The notes under the pieces: model-generated
Told to the model about the DNA's origin: nothing
Databases searched by the model: none
The model's input: the letters and a program-made list of their open reading frames with translations, nothing else
Position numbers and translations under genes: made by a program
Assembly: GCA_902774175.1 (NCBI GenBank)
Contig: CACYHG010000012.1
Coordinates: forward strand, 1 to 43,228
Direction of reading: 5' to 3'
DNA: 43,228 nucleotides
From: an uncultured Bacteroidota bacterium
GTDB lineage: Bacteria > Bacteroidota > Bacteroidia > Bacteroidales > WCHB1-69
Shown: positions 6,106 through 15,161 of the stretch, in pieces
How the letters are laid out: each line of letters starts with the position of its first letter
How positions within the stretch are numbered: the first letter of the stretch is position 1

Positions 6106-7998
6106 TCACCCCTCCTTCTCTGAAAGCTCCAGCCAGCGCATGGAATAATCGTCCAGCAGGCGCTGCACCTCCTGATACCGGACCGAAGCCTCCGCAAGCT
6201 TTTCCGCAGCCCCTTCAGGGTTGGCGAACAGATTGTCAAGCCCCTTTTTCTCCTCCTCAAGCGCGGCAATCTCCACCTCAAGCTGTTCCATCTCCTTTTT
6301 TTCCTTGTAGGTAAGCTTGTTCACATTTTCCCGCTTGGCCGGACGCGGTTCCACCGGACGCTTTTCCGCCTTGGCAAGCATCTGCCGTCCCTTCTCAAGC
6401 TGAAGCTCGGAGGCCTTGTATTCGCTGTAGTTGCCGTAGAAATCCTTAACCTTCCCAGCCCCTTCGAACACGAAAATGTGGTCCACTAATTTGTTCATGA
6501 ACCACCGGTCGTGCGAGACCACCAGCAGGCATCCCTCAAAATTGAGCAGAAAGTCCTCCAACAGGTTCATGGTGTCAATGTCGAAATCGTTGGTCGGCTC
6601 GTCAAGGACAAGGAAATTGGGATTGCCCATCAGCACCATAAGCAGATAGAGTTTGCGCTTCTGCCCGCCGCTCAAATCCTCGTAATAGGTGTACTGCACA
6701 TCATGGCCGAAACCGAAATGGTTGAGGAAATGCGATGCCGTCCACTCATGGCCGTCCGCCATCCGGACGACCTCCGCATGCTCCTTTACAATCTCGATAA
6801 CGCGCTTGCCGCGGCAGGACTCCGGCAGGCCGTCCTGGCTGTAATAGCCGAACACAATTGTCTCACCCACAGTTATCCTGCCGGCATCAGGCTTGAGCCC
6901 GCCCAGCAGCAGCTTCATGAAGGTGGACTTGCCGCACCCGTTGGGGCCGACCACACCGCACCGCTCCCTGCGCTTGAACACATAGGAGAAATCGCGCAGG
7001 ATGGGCTTGTCCGGAAAAGAGAAGTCAAGATTGTCTATCTCCAGAATCTTGTTGCCGATCCTTTCCGCCTGCACGGAAAATCCGGCCTCCTCATGCCTTG
7101 TTTCGGCGAAAGCCCTCTCCTTCAGCACCTCGAAATGGTCTTTGCGGGCCTTTGCCTTTGTGCCGCGCGCCTGCACCGAAGCATGTATCCATTCCAGCTC
7201 GCGCCGGTAAAGCGTGCGGTAGCGCTCCTGCTCCGCTGCCATGTTGGCCAGACGCTCCGCCTTCTTTTCCAAAAAATAGTTGTAGCGTCCCTTGTATTTA
7301 TACAGTTGCGTCCTGTCCAGCTCGATGATGTCGTCGCACACCTTGTCAAGGAAAAAACGGTCGTGGGTCACCAGCAGGATGGTTTTGCCGGCATCGGCCA
7401 GAAAATCCTCCAACCATTCCACCATCTTTATATCCAGATGGTTGGTGGGCTCGTCCAGAATCCACAGCTCCGCATCGGAGAGCAGTGTCCGGGCCAGCGC
7501 AACCTTTTTCCGCTCCCCGCCCGACAGCTGCGACAGAGGGGCGAACAGGTCCCGGATGCCGAAGCGGAACAAAACCTCCTTAACCTGATTCTCATAGTTC
7601 CATGCCTGAAGGCGGTCCATCGCCTCAAGGCTCCTCTCCATTGCCGCCTTGTGCGTATCCGAAGGATCGCGGCGGTAGGCCTCCATGCTGTACTCATAGT
7701 CCCGAACGGCAGCAAAACGCGGTGCGGCGGCATCCGTCACCGCATCCAGAACGCTGCCCTCCGCCCCGGCCTCGTTGGCCTGCGGGAGGTATGCTATCCG
7801 CAAATCCTTGCGCATGGTGACAGTCCCCTCGTCCGGCTGCTCCAAGCCGGCAATGATGTTCAAAAGTGTGCTTTTCCCGGTTCCGTTGCGGGCGACCAGT
7901 GCGGTTTTCTGCCCCCTCTCCAATCCGAAGGAGATATGATCAAAAAGCAGTCTCTCCCCATAGCTTTTGGAGAGGTTCTCCACACTGAGCAGGTTCAT
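6106..7998 (-). CDS. ABC-F family ATPase (Uup-like)
   Basis: The 630-residue protein has two ABC ATPase domains and no membrane segment, as in the ABC-F family. The first domain has Walker A ARNGTGKST (residues 36-44, with Ala in place of the first Gly), signature LSGGERKK and Walker B ILDEPTNHLD. The second has GPNGCGKST, LSGGQKRK and VLDEPTNDFD. A charged linker joins them, and the last 100 residues are a Lys/Glu-rich coiled coil of the Uup type (KLTYKEKKEMEQLEVEIAAL). ABC-F proteins act on the ribosome. Uup-like members are linked to translation and to DNA intermediate processing, and some relatives protect ribosomes from antibiotics. The gene lies 3 bases after yidC and is probably co-transcribed with it. 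Confidence 0.9.
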   Translation of the reverse strand: MNLLSVENLSKSYGERLLFDHISFGLERGQKTALVARNGTGKSTLLNIIAGLEQPDEGTVTMRKDLRIAYLPQANEAGAEGSVLDAVTDAAAPRFAAVRDYEYSMEAYRRDPSDTHKAAMERSLEAMDRLQAWNYENQVKEVLFRFGIRDLFAPLSQLSGGERKKVALARTLLSDAELWILDEPTNHLDIKMVEWLEDFLADAGKTILLVTHDRFFLDKVCDDIIELDRTQLYKYKGRYNYFLEKKAERLANMAAEQERYRTLYRRELEWIHASVQARGTKAKARKDHFEVLKERAFAETRHEEAGFSVQAERIGNKILEIDNLDFSFPDKPILRDFSYVFKRRERCGVVGPNGCGKSTFMKLLLGGLKPDAGRITVGETIVFGYYSQDGLPESCRGKRVIEIVKEHAEVVRMADGHEWTASHFLNHFGFGHDVQYTYYEDLSGGQKRKLYLLMVLMGNPNFLVLDEPTNDFDIDTMNLLEDFLLNFEGCLLVVSHDRWFMNKLVDHIFVFEGAGKVKDFYGNYSEYKASELQLEKGRQMLAKAEKRPVEPRPAKRENVNKLTYKEKKEMEQLEVEIAALEEEKKGLDNLFANPEGAAEKLAEASVRYQEVQRLLDDYSMRWLELSEKEG

Positions 7999-8001
7999 GG
8001 C

Positions 8002-9963
8002 CTAACGTTTGCGTGACGCAGCCTGACCGCGCTGCATGGCCTGCTGCTGCTTCATCATGGCCTCGTAGCGCGCCTCCCATTTCGACTTCTTGACCGGCTG
8101 TTTTTTCTTCGCCAGCAGCTTTTCCCTCAACTTTTCGTCATTGGAGGCATAGCGGAAGATGAACATCTGGGCGAAAGTGGTAAGGTTGAACAGCAGGTAG
8201 TAGTAGCTCAATCCGGCGGAATAGTTGTTGAATATGCCGAGGAACATTATGGGCATAAGGTACATCATCCATTTCATCATCTTCATGGACTGCTCGTTGC
8301 CGGTGGTGGCCATCTGCTTGTTGTTGATCATCGTATAGGCAAGGGTGGCCGCCGTCATCAGCAGTGTGAAGAGGCTGACGTGGTCGCCGTACAACGGGAT
8401 GTTGAACGGCAAGTCCAGTACAGAATCGTAGGTGGAAAGATCCTTCGCCCACAGGAAAGGCTGCTGACGCAGCTCGTAGGAGGCGGGGAAAAAGCGGAAC
8501 ATGGCCACCAATATTGGCCACTGCAGCAGCATCGGCAGGCAGCCTCCAGCCGGCTTGATGCCGCACTGCTTGTATAAGGCCATGGTCGCCTGCTGCTTCT
8601 TCATCATGTCCTCCTGCTTCGGGTACTTGGCATTGATGGCCTCAATTTCCGGCTTCATCACGCGCATCTTGGCGGTGGAACGGTAGTTTGAATAGGTCAA
8701 AGGCAGCAGCACCACCTTCAGGATGATGGTCAGCATGAGGATGATCAGACCGTAGTTCCAGTAAAAGCGGCTGAAAAAGTCAAAGACAGGAATCACCGCG
8801 TACTTGTTAATCCATGCCACAAGCTTTCCGCCCAACTGGATCTGGTTCTCCAATTTAACCTTGTACTGTTTCAGCAGGCTGTATTTGTTAGGGCCGAAAT
8901 AGAAGTCGAAACTGAAGCCGTCGTTCTGCAGCGATGTCAACGGAACAGCCATGTTAGCCTTCAGTTTTTTAAGCGCACGCTCCGGAGTATCCCCGTTGCG
9001 GGATGCGTCGGAGACCAGCACGGCGTGTGCGAACTGCTTCCCTGCAATCAGCGTGGAGGTGAAATACTGCTGCTTGAACGAAATCCATTTCAGTGCGGTG
9101 GTGTAGGCGTCCGAATCGCTCTTGACATCGCTCTCCGCCAGATGCTCCACATCGTCCGCATCGCTGTAGTAGACAGTTGTGGCCATCAGCTCGTTCTTCA
9201 TGTTCTTCTCCTGACGGCGCAGCTGCAGCTGCCAGTTGAGGTTCCACTCGCTCTGGGTGCGTGTGATGTAGGGCTCCATGTTGCGGATGCGGACCTCCAG
9301 CCCCGTGCGATAGTCGTTGCCGCGCACAGTATAGATATATGAGATATATGAGGCGGTGTCAAAACCATCCTCCCCCTTGTCCGGATAAAGGCGGTATTCC
9401 AGCTGCACCGAATCATTACCGGAAACTCGGATATCATTACCCGAGCCCTGCATCGGCACAAAGCAGAAATCGTTGGTGTTCAACTCCAAATAATTGGAGA
9501 CAAAGTCAAAGCCGAAACGGTTGGCATCCCCAGAGGTCTCGTCAAACAGAACCACCGGAAGGCTGTCGAAGGTGCGCACATTCTTTATCTCCACCTTGCA
9601 GATTCGTCCGCCACGGCTGTCTATCCATAGCCTGTAAAGGTCGTTCTCCACCGACACAACAGACGCCTCATCCTCTGCTGGAACCATGCCGGCCTTTACA
9701 AAATGTCCGTACTGGGAACGGTTGTGCGCATATCCGGCCTCACTCCGCGACGTATCGGCGGTTTCCATCCCCTCCGGACCGGACTCCCTGGCAGCAATCA
9801 CGGAATCGGCGTATGCCAGCTGCTCCGCCTCCTGCGCGGCCACAAGCGAATCGTGCTGCCGCTGCATCTCCGCCCGCTCCTCTTTGGAAGGAGAAATGTA
9901 CAAACTGTAGCCCAAAAAGAGGCCAAGAATGAGTATCAGACCAATTAACGTGTTCTTATCCAT
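8002..9963 (-). CDS. yidC: Membrane protein insertase YidC
   Basis: YidC inserts proteins into the inner membrane, alone or with Sec. The 653-residue protein has the Gram-negative layout: an N-terminal membrane helix (LIGLILILGLFLGYSLYI, residues 6-23), a large periplasmic beta-sandwich domain to about residue 365, and the conserved insertase core. The core contains YWNYGLIILMLTIILKVVLL, the coiled KPEIEAINAKYPKQEDMMKK loop, CGIKPAGGCLPMLLQWPILV and a final SYYYLLFNLTTFAQMFIFRY helix. The C-terminal tail is strongly basic (WEARYEAMMKQQQAMQRGQ, then RKR), which fits ribosome contact. A promoter element lies 39 bases upstream and the ABC-F gene follows immediately. Confidence 0.97.
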   Translation of the reverse strand: MDKNTLIGLILILGLFLGYSLYISPSKEERAEMQRQHDSLVAAQEAEQLAYADSVIAARESGPEGMETADTSRSEAGYAHNRSQYGHFVKAGMVPAEDEASVVSVENDLYRLWIDSRGGRICKVEIKNVRTFDSLPVVLFDETSGDANRFGFDFVSNYLELNTNDFCFVPMQGSGNDIRVSGNDSVQLEYRLYPDKGEDGFDTASYISYIYTVRGNDYRTGLEVRIRNMEPYITRTQSEWNLNWQLQLRRQEKNMKNELMATTVYYSDADDVEHLAESDVKSDSDAYTTALKWISFKQQYFTSTLIAGKQFAHAVLVSDASRNGDTPERALKKLKANMAVPLTSLQNDGFSFDFYFGPNKYSLLKQYKVKLENQIQLGGKLVAWINKYAVIPVFDFFSRFYWNYGLIILMLTIILKVVLLPLTYSNYRSTAKMRVMKPEIEAINAKYPKQEDMMKKQQATMALYKQCGIKPAGGCLPMLLQWPILVAMFRFFPASYELRQQPFLWAKDLSTYDSVLDLPFNIPLYGDHVSLFTLLMTAATLAYTMINNKQMATTGNEQSMKMMKWMMYLMPIMFLGIFNNYSAGLSYYYLLFNLTTFAQMFIFRYASNDEKLREKLLAKKKQPVKKSKWEARYEAMMKQQQAMQRGQAASRKR

Positions 9964-10001
9964 AATCTTAATCTAATATCACAAATGCTTTTCAAAAAGA
10001 T

Positions 10002-10010
10002 GCAAATTTA
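10002..10010 (-). promoter_or_regulatory. Bacteroidetes -7 promoter element for yidC
   Basis: The minus strand reads TAAATTTGC, 39 bases upstream of the yidC ATG and downstream of the DUF721 stop, so yidC and the ABC-F gene likely form their own transcript. Confidence 0.7.
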
Positions 10011-10030
10011 CTTTAAATCGCAATATATAT

Positions 10031-10336
10031 TCAACGTATGACAATCTTTTTAAGCAGCCGCTCGTCGATCTCACGGTGCATCTTCACAAGTATCTCCTCC
10101 CGCAGCATTTGCAGCTCGTTGCGGACGAGAGGTGAGAGCACATGCACATAAAGGGTGTCCCCCTTCAGCTCAACCTTGGACGTATACTGTGCGATAAGCG
10201 GTCCGACAGTCTCTTTCCAGACCATTACAGCACGCCGCTCAGCAAGAGGACGGGACAACGAGGTCTCCTTCATCAGCTTCTGGATAACATCACTGATAAG
10301 ATGCTCGGATTCGTTTTTCGGATATCGCGGAAACAT
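10031..10336 (-). CDS. DUF721 (DciA-like) protein
   Basis: This 101-residue protein is a short DUF721 member. The core pattern is present: an N-terminal helix (LISDVIQKLMKETSL), then AVMVWKETVGPLIAQYTSKV, the strand GDTLYVHVLSPLVRNELQML, and a closing amphipathic helix with REEILVKMHREI. DUF721 includes DciA, the ancestral loader or regulator of the replicative helicase DnaB; whether short Bacteroidetes forms do this is not established. It starts 9 bases after the TPR gene and probably belongs to the dut transcript. Confidence 0.82.
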   Translation of the reverse strand: MFPRYPKNESEHLISDVIQKLMKETSLSRPLAERRAVMVWKETVGPLIAQYTSKVELKGDTLYVHVLSPLVRNELQMLREEILVKMHREIDERLLKKIVIR

Positions 10337-10345
10337 AAGTGCCTT

Positions 10346-11770
10346 TTATTTTGGTGGCTCAGGATTTTTCAATTTCTGTTTCTTGTCCGCCTGCCGCTGG
10401 TATTCCACCCGTCTGGCTTCGGCCTCCTCCGCCTTGGAATAGCTGCCCATAGCCTCATAGGCACGTGCCATCATGCGATAAATGTCCGAAACAAATGCCG
10501 GATTGTCAGAAACATACTTCAATGCTGACTGCAAATTTGCCACTGCAGCCTCATAATCCTGATCCTCCATCGCACCGGCTGCCATGGCGAAATATGGAAT
10601 GGCCTGTGTCGGGAAAAGCTGAGAAGCCCTCTCCCCTGCCTTTGCCGCCTCGACCGGCCTGTTCATCTGAAGCAGGATTGTGATGTAATACTCCCATACG
10701 ATGCTCTTGGAGGAATCCAATGCCAGCACCCTCTCCAAATCGGACAACGCATCCGTGAAACGCTGCTGCTGGATCATGAAATCGGCCCGCAACGACCAGC
10801 TTTCCGGCTGCTGGGGATGCGCCTTCACCAGCAGGTCAAGCATCGGATTGATTTCACGGTAGCATGAGGTATCCTTCTGCGCAAGCATATAATATCCGCC
10901 CAACACCTTACGCTTTGGTTCGATTGGGACGGCAGGGTTGGCGACAATACGCCGCAGACATGCGTATGCCTCCTTCTGTCTGTTATGTTTGGCATAATAG
11001 TCATAAAGTGTCATCTGCAGCTTCTCATTTGTGGAGTCGATACGTTGCGCCGCCTCCAGGTAAGCCACACCCTTTTTCTCCTTATTGAAGGTGAAATAGA
11101 CTTGCGCCGCCTCCAGGAAATATTTGGCCTCACCAGGGAAAGCCTCCATCAGGGGCTTAAGTTCCGCAACAGCCGCATCCGGTTTTTTCAGATAGATCCA
11201 GATGTTCTTTTTGGTTTCGCAAAGCTGCTCGTTCAATCCGAGCTGGTTCTGCATGGCATCATACACCTTCAACGCCTCCTTCAGACGGTTCTGCTGTGTC
11301 AGGGAATAGGCATAATTGTTTGAATAGTCAAGATTTTCCGGATACTTTTCAGACAATTCCCGCCAACAGGCCTCCGCCTTGCGGAACTGCCCGGTCTGAT
11401 TGTACAGATCGCCTAACATGACCTTGTACCAATGGTTTTCCGGATTGTATGACACAGCTGTCTCCACCTCCTGCAACGCCTCCTGCATCCGTCCGCTCAT
11501 CACCATAAGGATGGCCAGCTCGTAATGCGCCGCATCATGCGAAGGCTCCGCGACAATCACACGGTGCAGCATCTCTTCCGCCAAACCGTAGTTTTCGTTA
11601 AGCCGCTCCTTGACCGCATCCACGAACAGTGCGGTATTGGCCAGCCGTTCCCTTTCCGTCAGTTCGGGCGCAGCTTTTTTCCCGCCCTGCTGGGCAAAAG
11701 AGGGGACCGCCCCGCACAACAGGAGCGTGGCAAGCAACAGTCCGGCAGCAACATAACTCAGCCGGTGCAT
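10346..11770 (-). CDS. Secreted tetratricopeptide-repeat protein
   Basis: A signal peptide (LLLATLLLCGAVPSFAQQ) is followed by about ten TPR units spanning the rest of the 474 residues, for example AEEMLHRVIVAEPSHDAAHY, LQEVETAVSYNPENHWYKVM and AKAGERASQLFPTQAIPYFA. The protein should be periplasmic and act as an interaction scaffold; no catalytic domain is visible. The frame is open further upstream, but that extension runs through dut on the same strand. The ATG at 11770, directly before the signal peptide, is chosen. It begins 1 base after the dut stop, and dut followed by a TPR gene is a familiar Bacteroidales order. Confidence 0.85.
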   Translation of the reverse strand: MHRLSYVAAGLLLATLLLCGAVPSFAQQGGKKAAPELTERERLANTALFVDAVKERLNENYGLAEEMLHRVIVAEPSHDAAHYELAILMVMSGRMQEALQEVETAVSYNPENHWYKVMLGDLYNQTGQFRKAEACWRELSEKYPENLDYSNNYAYSLTQQNRLKEALKVYDAMQNQLGLNEQLCETKKNIWIYLKKPDAAVAELKPLMEAFPGEAKYFLEAAQVYFTFNKEKKGVAYLEAAQRIDSTNEKLQMTLYDYYAKHNRQKEAYACLRRIVANPAVPIEPKRKVLGGYYMLAQKDTSCYREINPMLDLLVKAHPQQPESWSLRADFMIQQQRFTDALSDLERVLALDSSKSIVWEYYITILLQMNRPVEAAKAGERASQLFPTQAIPYFAMAAGAMEDQDYEAAVANLQSALKYVSDNPAFVSDIYRMMARAYEAMGSYSKAEEAEARRVEYQRQADKKQKLKNPEPPK

Positions 11771-11771
11771 T

Positions 11772-12203
11772 TTACCTCCCCGTATGTCCGAAGCCTCCGG
11801 CACCGCGTTCAGTGTCCTCCAGCGTCTCCACCTCAACCCATTCCACCTGCTCATGGCGTGCAACCACCATCTGGGCGATACGCTCACCATCCTTGACCAC
11901 AAACGGTTCGTTGGAGAGGTTGGCAAGGATTATTTTGATTTCCCCACGGTAGTCGGCATCAATTGTGCCAGGTGAATTCAACACTGTGATCCCATGCTTT
12001 ATAGCCAATCCGCTGCGAGGACGTATCTGTGCCTCATAGCCGACAGGCAATTCAATAAAAAGACCGGTGGGAACCAGTTCCCGGCCCATAGGTTGCAGCA
12101 CGACATCCTCCTCCAGGCTTGCACGAAGGTCCATACCTGCCGAAGCGATTGTCCCGTATGCCGGCAGCGCATGTTTTGAATGATTGATAATCTTTACTTT
12201 CAT
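11772..12203 (-). CDS. dut: Deoxyuridine 5'-triphosphate nucleotidohydrolase
   Basis: dUTPase hydrolyses dUTP to dUMP and pyrophosphate, keeping uracil out of DNA and supplying dTMP synthesis. The 143-residue protein carries all five motifs of the trimeric family: [10 protein letters not shown] (motif 1), [10 protein letters not shown] (2), [15 protein letters not shown] (3, with the catalytic Asp), GERIAQMVV (4) and the Gly-rich tail [10 protein letters not shown] (5). Its length is typical. A promoter element sits just upstream, giving a short leader. The TPR gene and DUF721 gene follow with almost no gap. Confidence 0.97.
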   Translation of the reverse strand: MKVKIINHSKHALPAYGTIASAGMDLRASLEEDVVLQPMGRELVPTGLFIELPVGYEAQIRPRSGLAIKHGITVLNSPGTIDADYRGEIKIILANLSNEPFVVKDGERIAQMVVARHEQVEWVEVETLEDTERGAGGFGHTGR

Positions 12204-12220
12204 CTGTCTGAATTAAAAGT

Positions 12221-12229
12221 GCAAATATA
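12221..12229 (-). promoter_or_regulatory. Bacteroidetes -7 promoter element for dut operon
   Basis: The minus strand reads TATATTTGC, ending 17 bases upstream of the dut ATG. The rest of the divergent gap (12204-12344) is AT-rich, and I see no clean consensus promoter for the plus-strand operon. Confidence 0.65.
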
Positions 12230-12344
12230 CATGAAATCCAAATACGTTTGCACAGCCACCACATAAAAAAATTCATTTTGAAACAATAATACGCGCAATG
12301 ATGCGTTTTCTGGAAAATAATAAACAGTAAAAATAAGGAATGAC

Positions 12345-13073
12345 ATGGAATTAGCACCTTTTCACTCGAAGGAACAGAATCCGGTATCCGGAACCATAAT
12401 TGCCGAGGAGGCCTCCTCCCTGATGCGCAGCGTCTTCACCTGGATGTTCGTCGCGTTGGGAATAACCGCCCTCACCGCATGGCTTTTCGCCAACTCAGGC
12501 CTGGTCGGGCTGCTATACACTGAGACGGGCATGAGCGGCCTTGGCTGGGTCGTGACCCTCAGCCCGCTCGCCATGGTTATAGCCATGAGCCTCGGCCTGA
12601 ACAAGATGCGCACCTCCACCCTGACCCTGCTTTTCGTCATCTATGCCATACTGATGGGGATGAGCCTGAGCTACATATTCATTTTCTTCACCGGATCGAC
12701 AATCACAAAGGCATTTCTGGTGGCCTCAGGCATGTTTGCTGCCATGGCCATTGCGGGCTATGTGACCCAAATGGATTTGAGCAGGTTCGGTTCAATACTC
12801 TTCATGGCGCTTATCGGCCTGATAATCGCCTCCGTGGTATGCGCGTTCACACACAGCACCCGTGCCGAATGGATTATCAGCATACTCGGCGTGATTCTTT
12901 TTGCAGGACTCACCGCATGGGATGTCAACAGCATCCGACGCATGAGCACTTACATTGAGGCCGACAGCGACATGGCGCGAAAAATGGGGGTCTATTGCGC
13001 GCTGAGCCTCTATCTGGACTTCATCAACCTGTTCCTCTATCTGTTGCGCATTTTCGCAAGAAGCAATGACTGA
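12345..13073 (+). CDS. Bax inhibitor-1 family (YccA-type) membrane protein
   Basis: The 242-residue protein has seven hydrophobic helices and the typical opening of the family: a short polar N-terminus, SLMRSVFTWMFVALGITALT as helix 1, and the sixth-seventh helix region with WDVNSIRRMSTY followed by SLYLDFINLFLYLLRIF. The conserved Asp in LYLDFINLF is the residue implicated in pH-dependent calcium leak in characterised homologs such as BsYetJ. The bacterial physiological role is unsettled; FtsH modulation is known for YccA. It opens a tight plus-strand operon: the next start codon overlaps its end by 8 bases. Confidence 0.92.
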   Translation: MELAPFHSKEQNPVSGTIIAEEASSLMRSVFTWMFVALGITALTAWLFANSGLVGLLYTETGMSGLGWVVTLSPLAMVIAMSLGLNKMRTSTLTLLFVIYAILMGMSLSYIFIFFTGSTITKAFLVASGMFAAMAIAGYVTQMDLSRFGSILFMALIGLIIASVVCAFTHSTRAEWIISILGVILFAGLTAWDVNSIRRMSTYIEADSDMARKMGVYCALSLYLDFINLFLYLLRIFARSND

Positions 13074-13767
13074 GCGTTTTTTTCTGCGGATAATGGCCGT
13101 CGGCCTGACGGCTGTGCTGCTGTACGGATGCACCCCTTCCGGCACCAGCCTTTCCGGACATTTTGAAAACAGCGGCGGCATTCTGTTCCTGGACGAAATC
13201 ACCCCCGAAAAGACGGTTGTGACACTCGACACGATACTTCTTGTCAACGGGAACTTCAACTACCGCTTCAAACCCGAATATGAAGGTATTTACCGGCTGC
13301 GGGCGAACGACACGAGCCTGATCCCCTTTGTGGCGGGCGTCAACGACAACCTCACATTTTCAGGGGATGCCAGAAACCTCATCGGCAGCTACCGCGTCGA
13401 CGGGAACATCTCGTCACAAATGCTGTGGGAGACCAACCGTAGAGTACATGAGATGTACCGGCTTACCGACTCGCTCAGCAGGATTTTCCGGGAGGCGCAG
13501 CGGACAAACAGCCCGCCCCCGCCTTCACTCGACAGCTGCTATTACACCCATTTCCTCGCCTGCAAGTCGGCGCTTGCCGCACTGATTGAAAACCACCCGT
13601 CCGAACTTGCGGCCATCTCTATCTTCCACCAACGGATTGGCGTTAACCGCTTTTTCTCGGAACAGAATGATTCCGCACTGTACCGGATAATGAAGGGGAA
13701 GCTGGTTGCGGCCCATCCGGACAATCCGCACATCAAGGCATTACAGGAGGAATTTGAGTATGAATAA
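13066..13767 (+). CDS. DUF4369 lipoprotein lacking a thioredoxin domain
   Basis: The N-terminus has a lipoprotein signal (AVLLYGCTPSG, lipobox cysteine at about residue 22). The next 80 residues match DUF4369, with the pattern SLSGHFENSGGILFLDEI, then VVTLDTILLVNGNFNYRF, and a YRVDGNISSQML segment. DUF4369 usually precedes a thioredoxin-like domain in TlpA-type proteins. Here a helical linker ends at HPDNPHIKALQEE, exactly where such a domain would normally begin, and the gene stops. No CXXC is present. The neighbouring frames encode nth rather than a lost thioredoxin domain, so this appears to be a genuine short form. Function is unknown; it is probably a periplasm-facing membrane-anchored protein. 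Confidence 0.75.
   Translation: MTERFFLRIMAVGLTAVLLYGCTPSGTSLSGHFENSGGILFLDEITPEKTVVTLDTILLVNGNFNYRFKPEYEGIYRLRANDTSLIPFVAGVNDNLTFSGDARNLIGSYRVDGNISSQMLWETNRRVHEMYRLTDSLSRIFREAQRTNSPPPPSLDSCYYTHFLACKSALAALIENHPSELAAISIFHQRIGVNRFFSEQNDSALYRIMKGKLVAAHPDNPHIKALQEEFEYE
13745..13750 (+). promoter_or_regulatory. Shine-Dalgarno site for nth
   Basis: AGGAGG lies nine bases before the ATG at 13760, inside the end of the DUF4369 gene. Strong Shine-Dalgarno sequences are uncommon in Bacteroidetes; this one supports the internal ATG over an upstream TTG at 13706. Confidence 0.55.
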
Positions 13768-14407
13768 AAAGGAACGCTACGCATACGTCACGGACCATTT
13801 CCGCCGCAACATGCCGGATGCGGCCAGCGAGCTGCATTACGGCAACGCCTACGAACTGCTGGTTGCGGTCATGCTCTCCGCCCAATGCACCGACAAACGG
13901 GTGAACATGACCACCCCCGCCTTCTTCGAGGCCTTTCCCAACGCGGAACAGCTCGCCAAAGCTTCGGTAGATGAGATTTATGAAAAAATAAAGAGCATCT
14001 CCTACCCCAACAGCAAGGCAAGGCACCTGAAGGGGATGGCCGAAATGCTTACAGAACGCTTTCATGGCACGGTGCCGGATGACATTGAAGAAATGCAGCA
14101 GCTGCCCGGTGTGGGGCGCAAAACAGCCAATGTGGTTTCAGCAGTATGGTTCAACAGGCCGGCCATGGCGGTGGACACTCATGTTTTCAGGGTATCGGAC
14201 CGCATCGGACTAACAACCGGGGCAAAAACGCCATTGGAAACAGAACGGCAGCTGGTGGCCAACCTGTCCGAGGAGGAGATTCCCATTGCCCACCACTGGC
14301 TCATCCTGCACGGCCGATATGTGTGCACCGCACGAAACCCGCATTGTGCGGAATGCGGCGTGCGCGAGGCCTGCCGCCACTACAACAACAGACAAAAACA
14401 GAAGTGA
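13760..14407 (+). CDS. nth: Endonuclease III
   Basis: Endonuclease III removes oxidised pyrimidines in base excision repair and nicks the abasic site. The 215-residue protein has the helix-hairpin-helix LPGVGRKTANVV with the catalytic Lys, the catalytic Asp in AVDTHVFRVSDRIGL, and an iron-sulfur loop with spacing C-X6-C-X2-C-X5-C near the C-terminus (CTARNPHCAECGVREAC). The length is normal. The start overlaps the end of the DUF4369 gene by 8 bases and truA follows after 1 base, so the three are surely on one transcript. Confidence 0.97.
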   Translation: MNKKERYAYVTDHFRRNMPDAASELHYGNAYELLVAVMLSAQCTDKRVNMTTPAFFEAFPNAEQLAKASVDEIYEKIKSISYPNSKARHLKGMAEMLTERFHGTVPDDIEEMQQLPGVGRKTANVVSAVWFNRPAMAVDTHVFRVSDRIGLTTGAKTPLETERQLVANLSEEEIPIAHHWLILHGRYVCTARNPHCAECGVREACRHYNNRQKQK

Positions 14408-14408
14408 G

Positions 14409-15161
14409 ATGCGCTACTTTCTCCACATGGCATATAACGGACGCAACTATTACGGCTGGCAGGTACAGCCGGACCGCCCGACGGTGCAGGAGCTGATGGA
14501 AAACTGCCTCTCCGCCCTTTTCAGGGAAAAAATTGCCGTGACCGGAGCGGGACGCACCGACACCGGCGTGCATGCAGCGGACTTCTACGCCCATTTCGAC
14601 ACGGAAACCCCGCTATTGGAAGATAAACGGCAGTGGCTCCACCGCATCAACGCCTTTTTGCCGGAAGATATAGCCGTTTACGACATACTGCCGGTCCGCC
14701 CGGAGGCACACGCCCGCTTCGACGCCCTCTCACGCACCTACCGCTACAGGGTACACACGACAAAACAGCCCTTCTCCGCTGAATATTCCTACCGTCTCTA
14801 TTTCCAGCCCGATTTCGAGGCGATGAACCGTTGCGCCGCGCTGCTCGGCAAATATCGGGATTTCACCAGCTTTTCAAAAGCGCACACCCAAACAAAGACG
14901 AACAACTGTGTCATCTCCCATGCGGAATGGAATGAAGATGAGTCAGGATGGTTTTTTGAAATCACCGCCGACCGCTTCCTGCGCAATATGGTGAGGGCCA
15001 TTGTCGGCACGCTGCTGGAGGTTGGAAGGGGCAAGCTTGATGAAGAGGGATTCTGCCGGCTGATAGAGGCTAAAGACCGCTGCCAGGCCGGGACTTCCGT
15101 TCCGGCACACGCCCTTTCGCTTGTCCGGATAACCTATCCGGATGAGATTTTCCTGCCCTAA
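14409..15161 (+). CDS. truA: tRNA pseudouridine(38-40) synthase
   Basis: TruA converts uridines 38-40 of the anticodon stem-loop to pseudouridine. The 250-residue protein starts MRYFLHMAYNGRNYYGWQVQ, contains the catalytic Asp in GAGRTDTGVHA (about residue 50), then LSRTYRYRVHT, DFTSFSKAHTQTKTNNCVI and the RFLRNMVRAIVGTLLEVGRG motif. An in-frame extension reaches 14286 but lies within nth; the ATG at 14409, just after the nth stop, is the right start. The stop overlaps the stop of the convergent secreted-protein gene by 3 bases. Confidence 0.97.
   Translation: MRYFLHMAYNGRNYYGWQVQPDRPTVQELMENCLSALFREKIAVTGAGRTDTGVHAADFYAHFDTETPLLEDKRQWLHRINAFLPEDIAVYDILPVRPEAHARFDALSRTYRYRVHTTKQPFSAEYSYRLYFQPDFEAMNRCAALLGKYRDFTSFSKAHTQTKTNNCVISHAEWNEDESGWFFEITADRFLRNMVRAIVGTLLEVGRGKLDEEGFCRLIEAKDRCQAGTSVPAHALSLVRITYPDEIFLP

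Noticed and set aside
6511..8016. 501-codon plus-strand open frame opposite the ABC-F gene
   Set aside because: It is an antisense shadow. The minus strand encodes complete ABC-F motifs, and the plus-strand translation shows no domain or signal.
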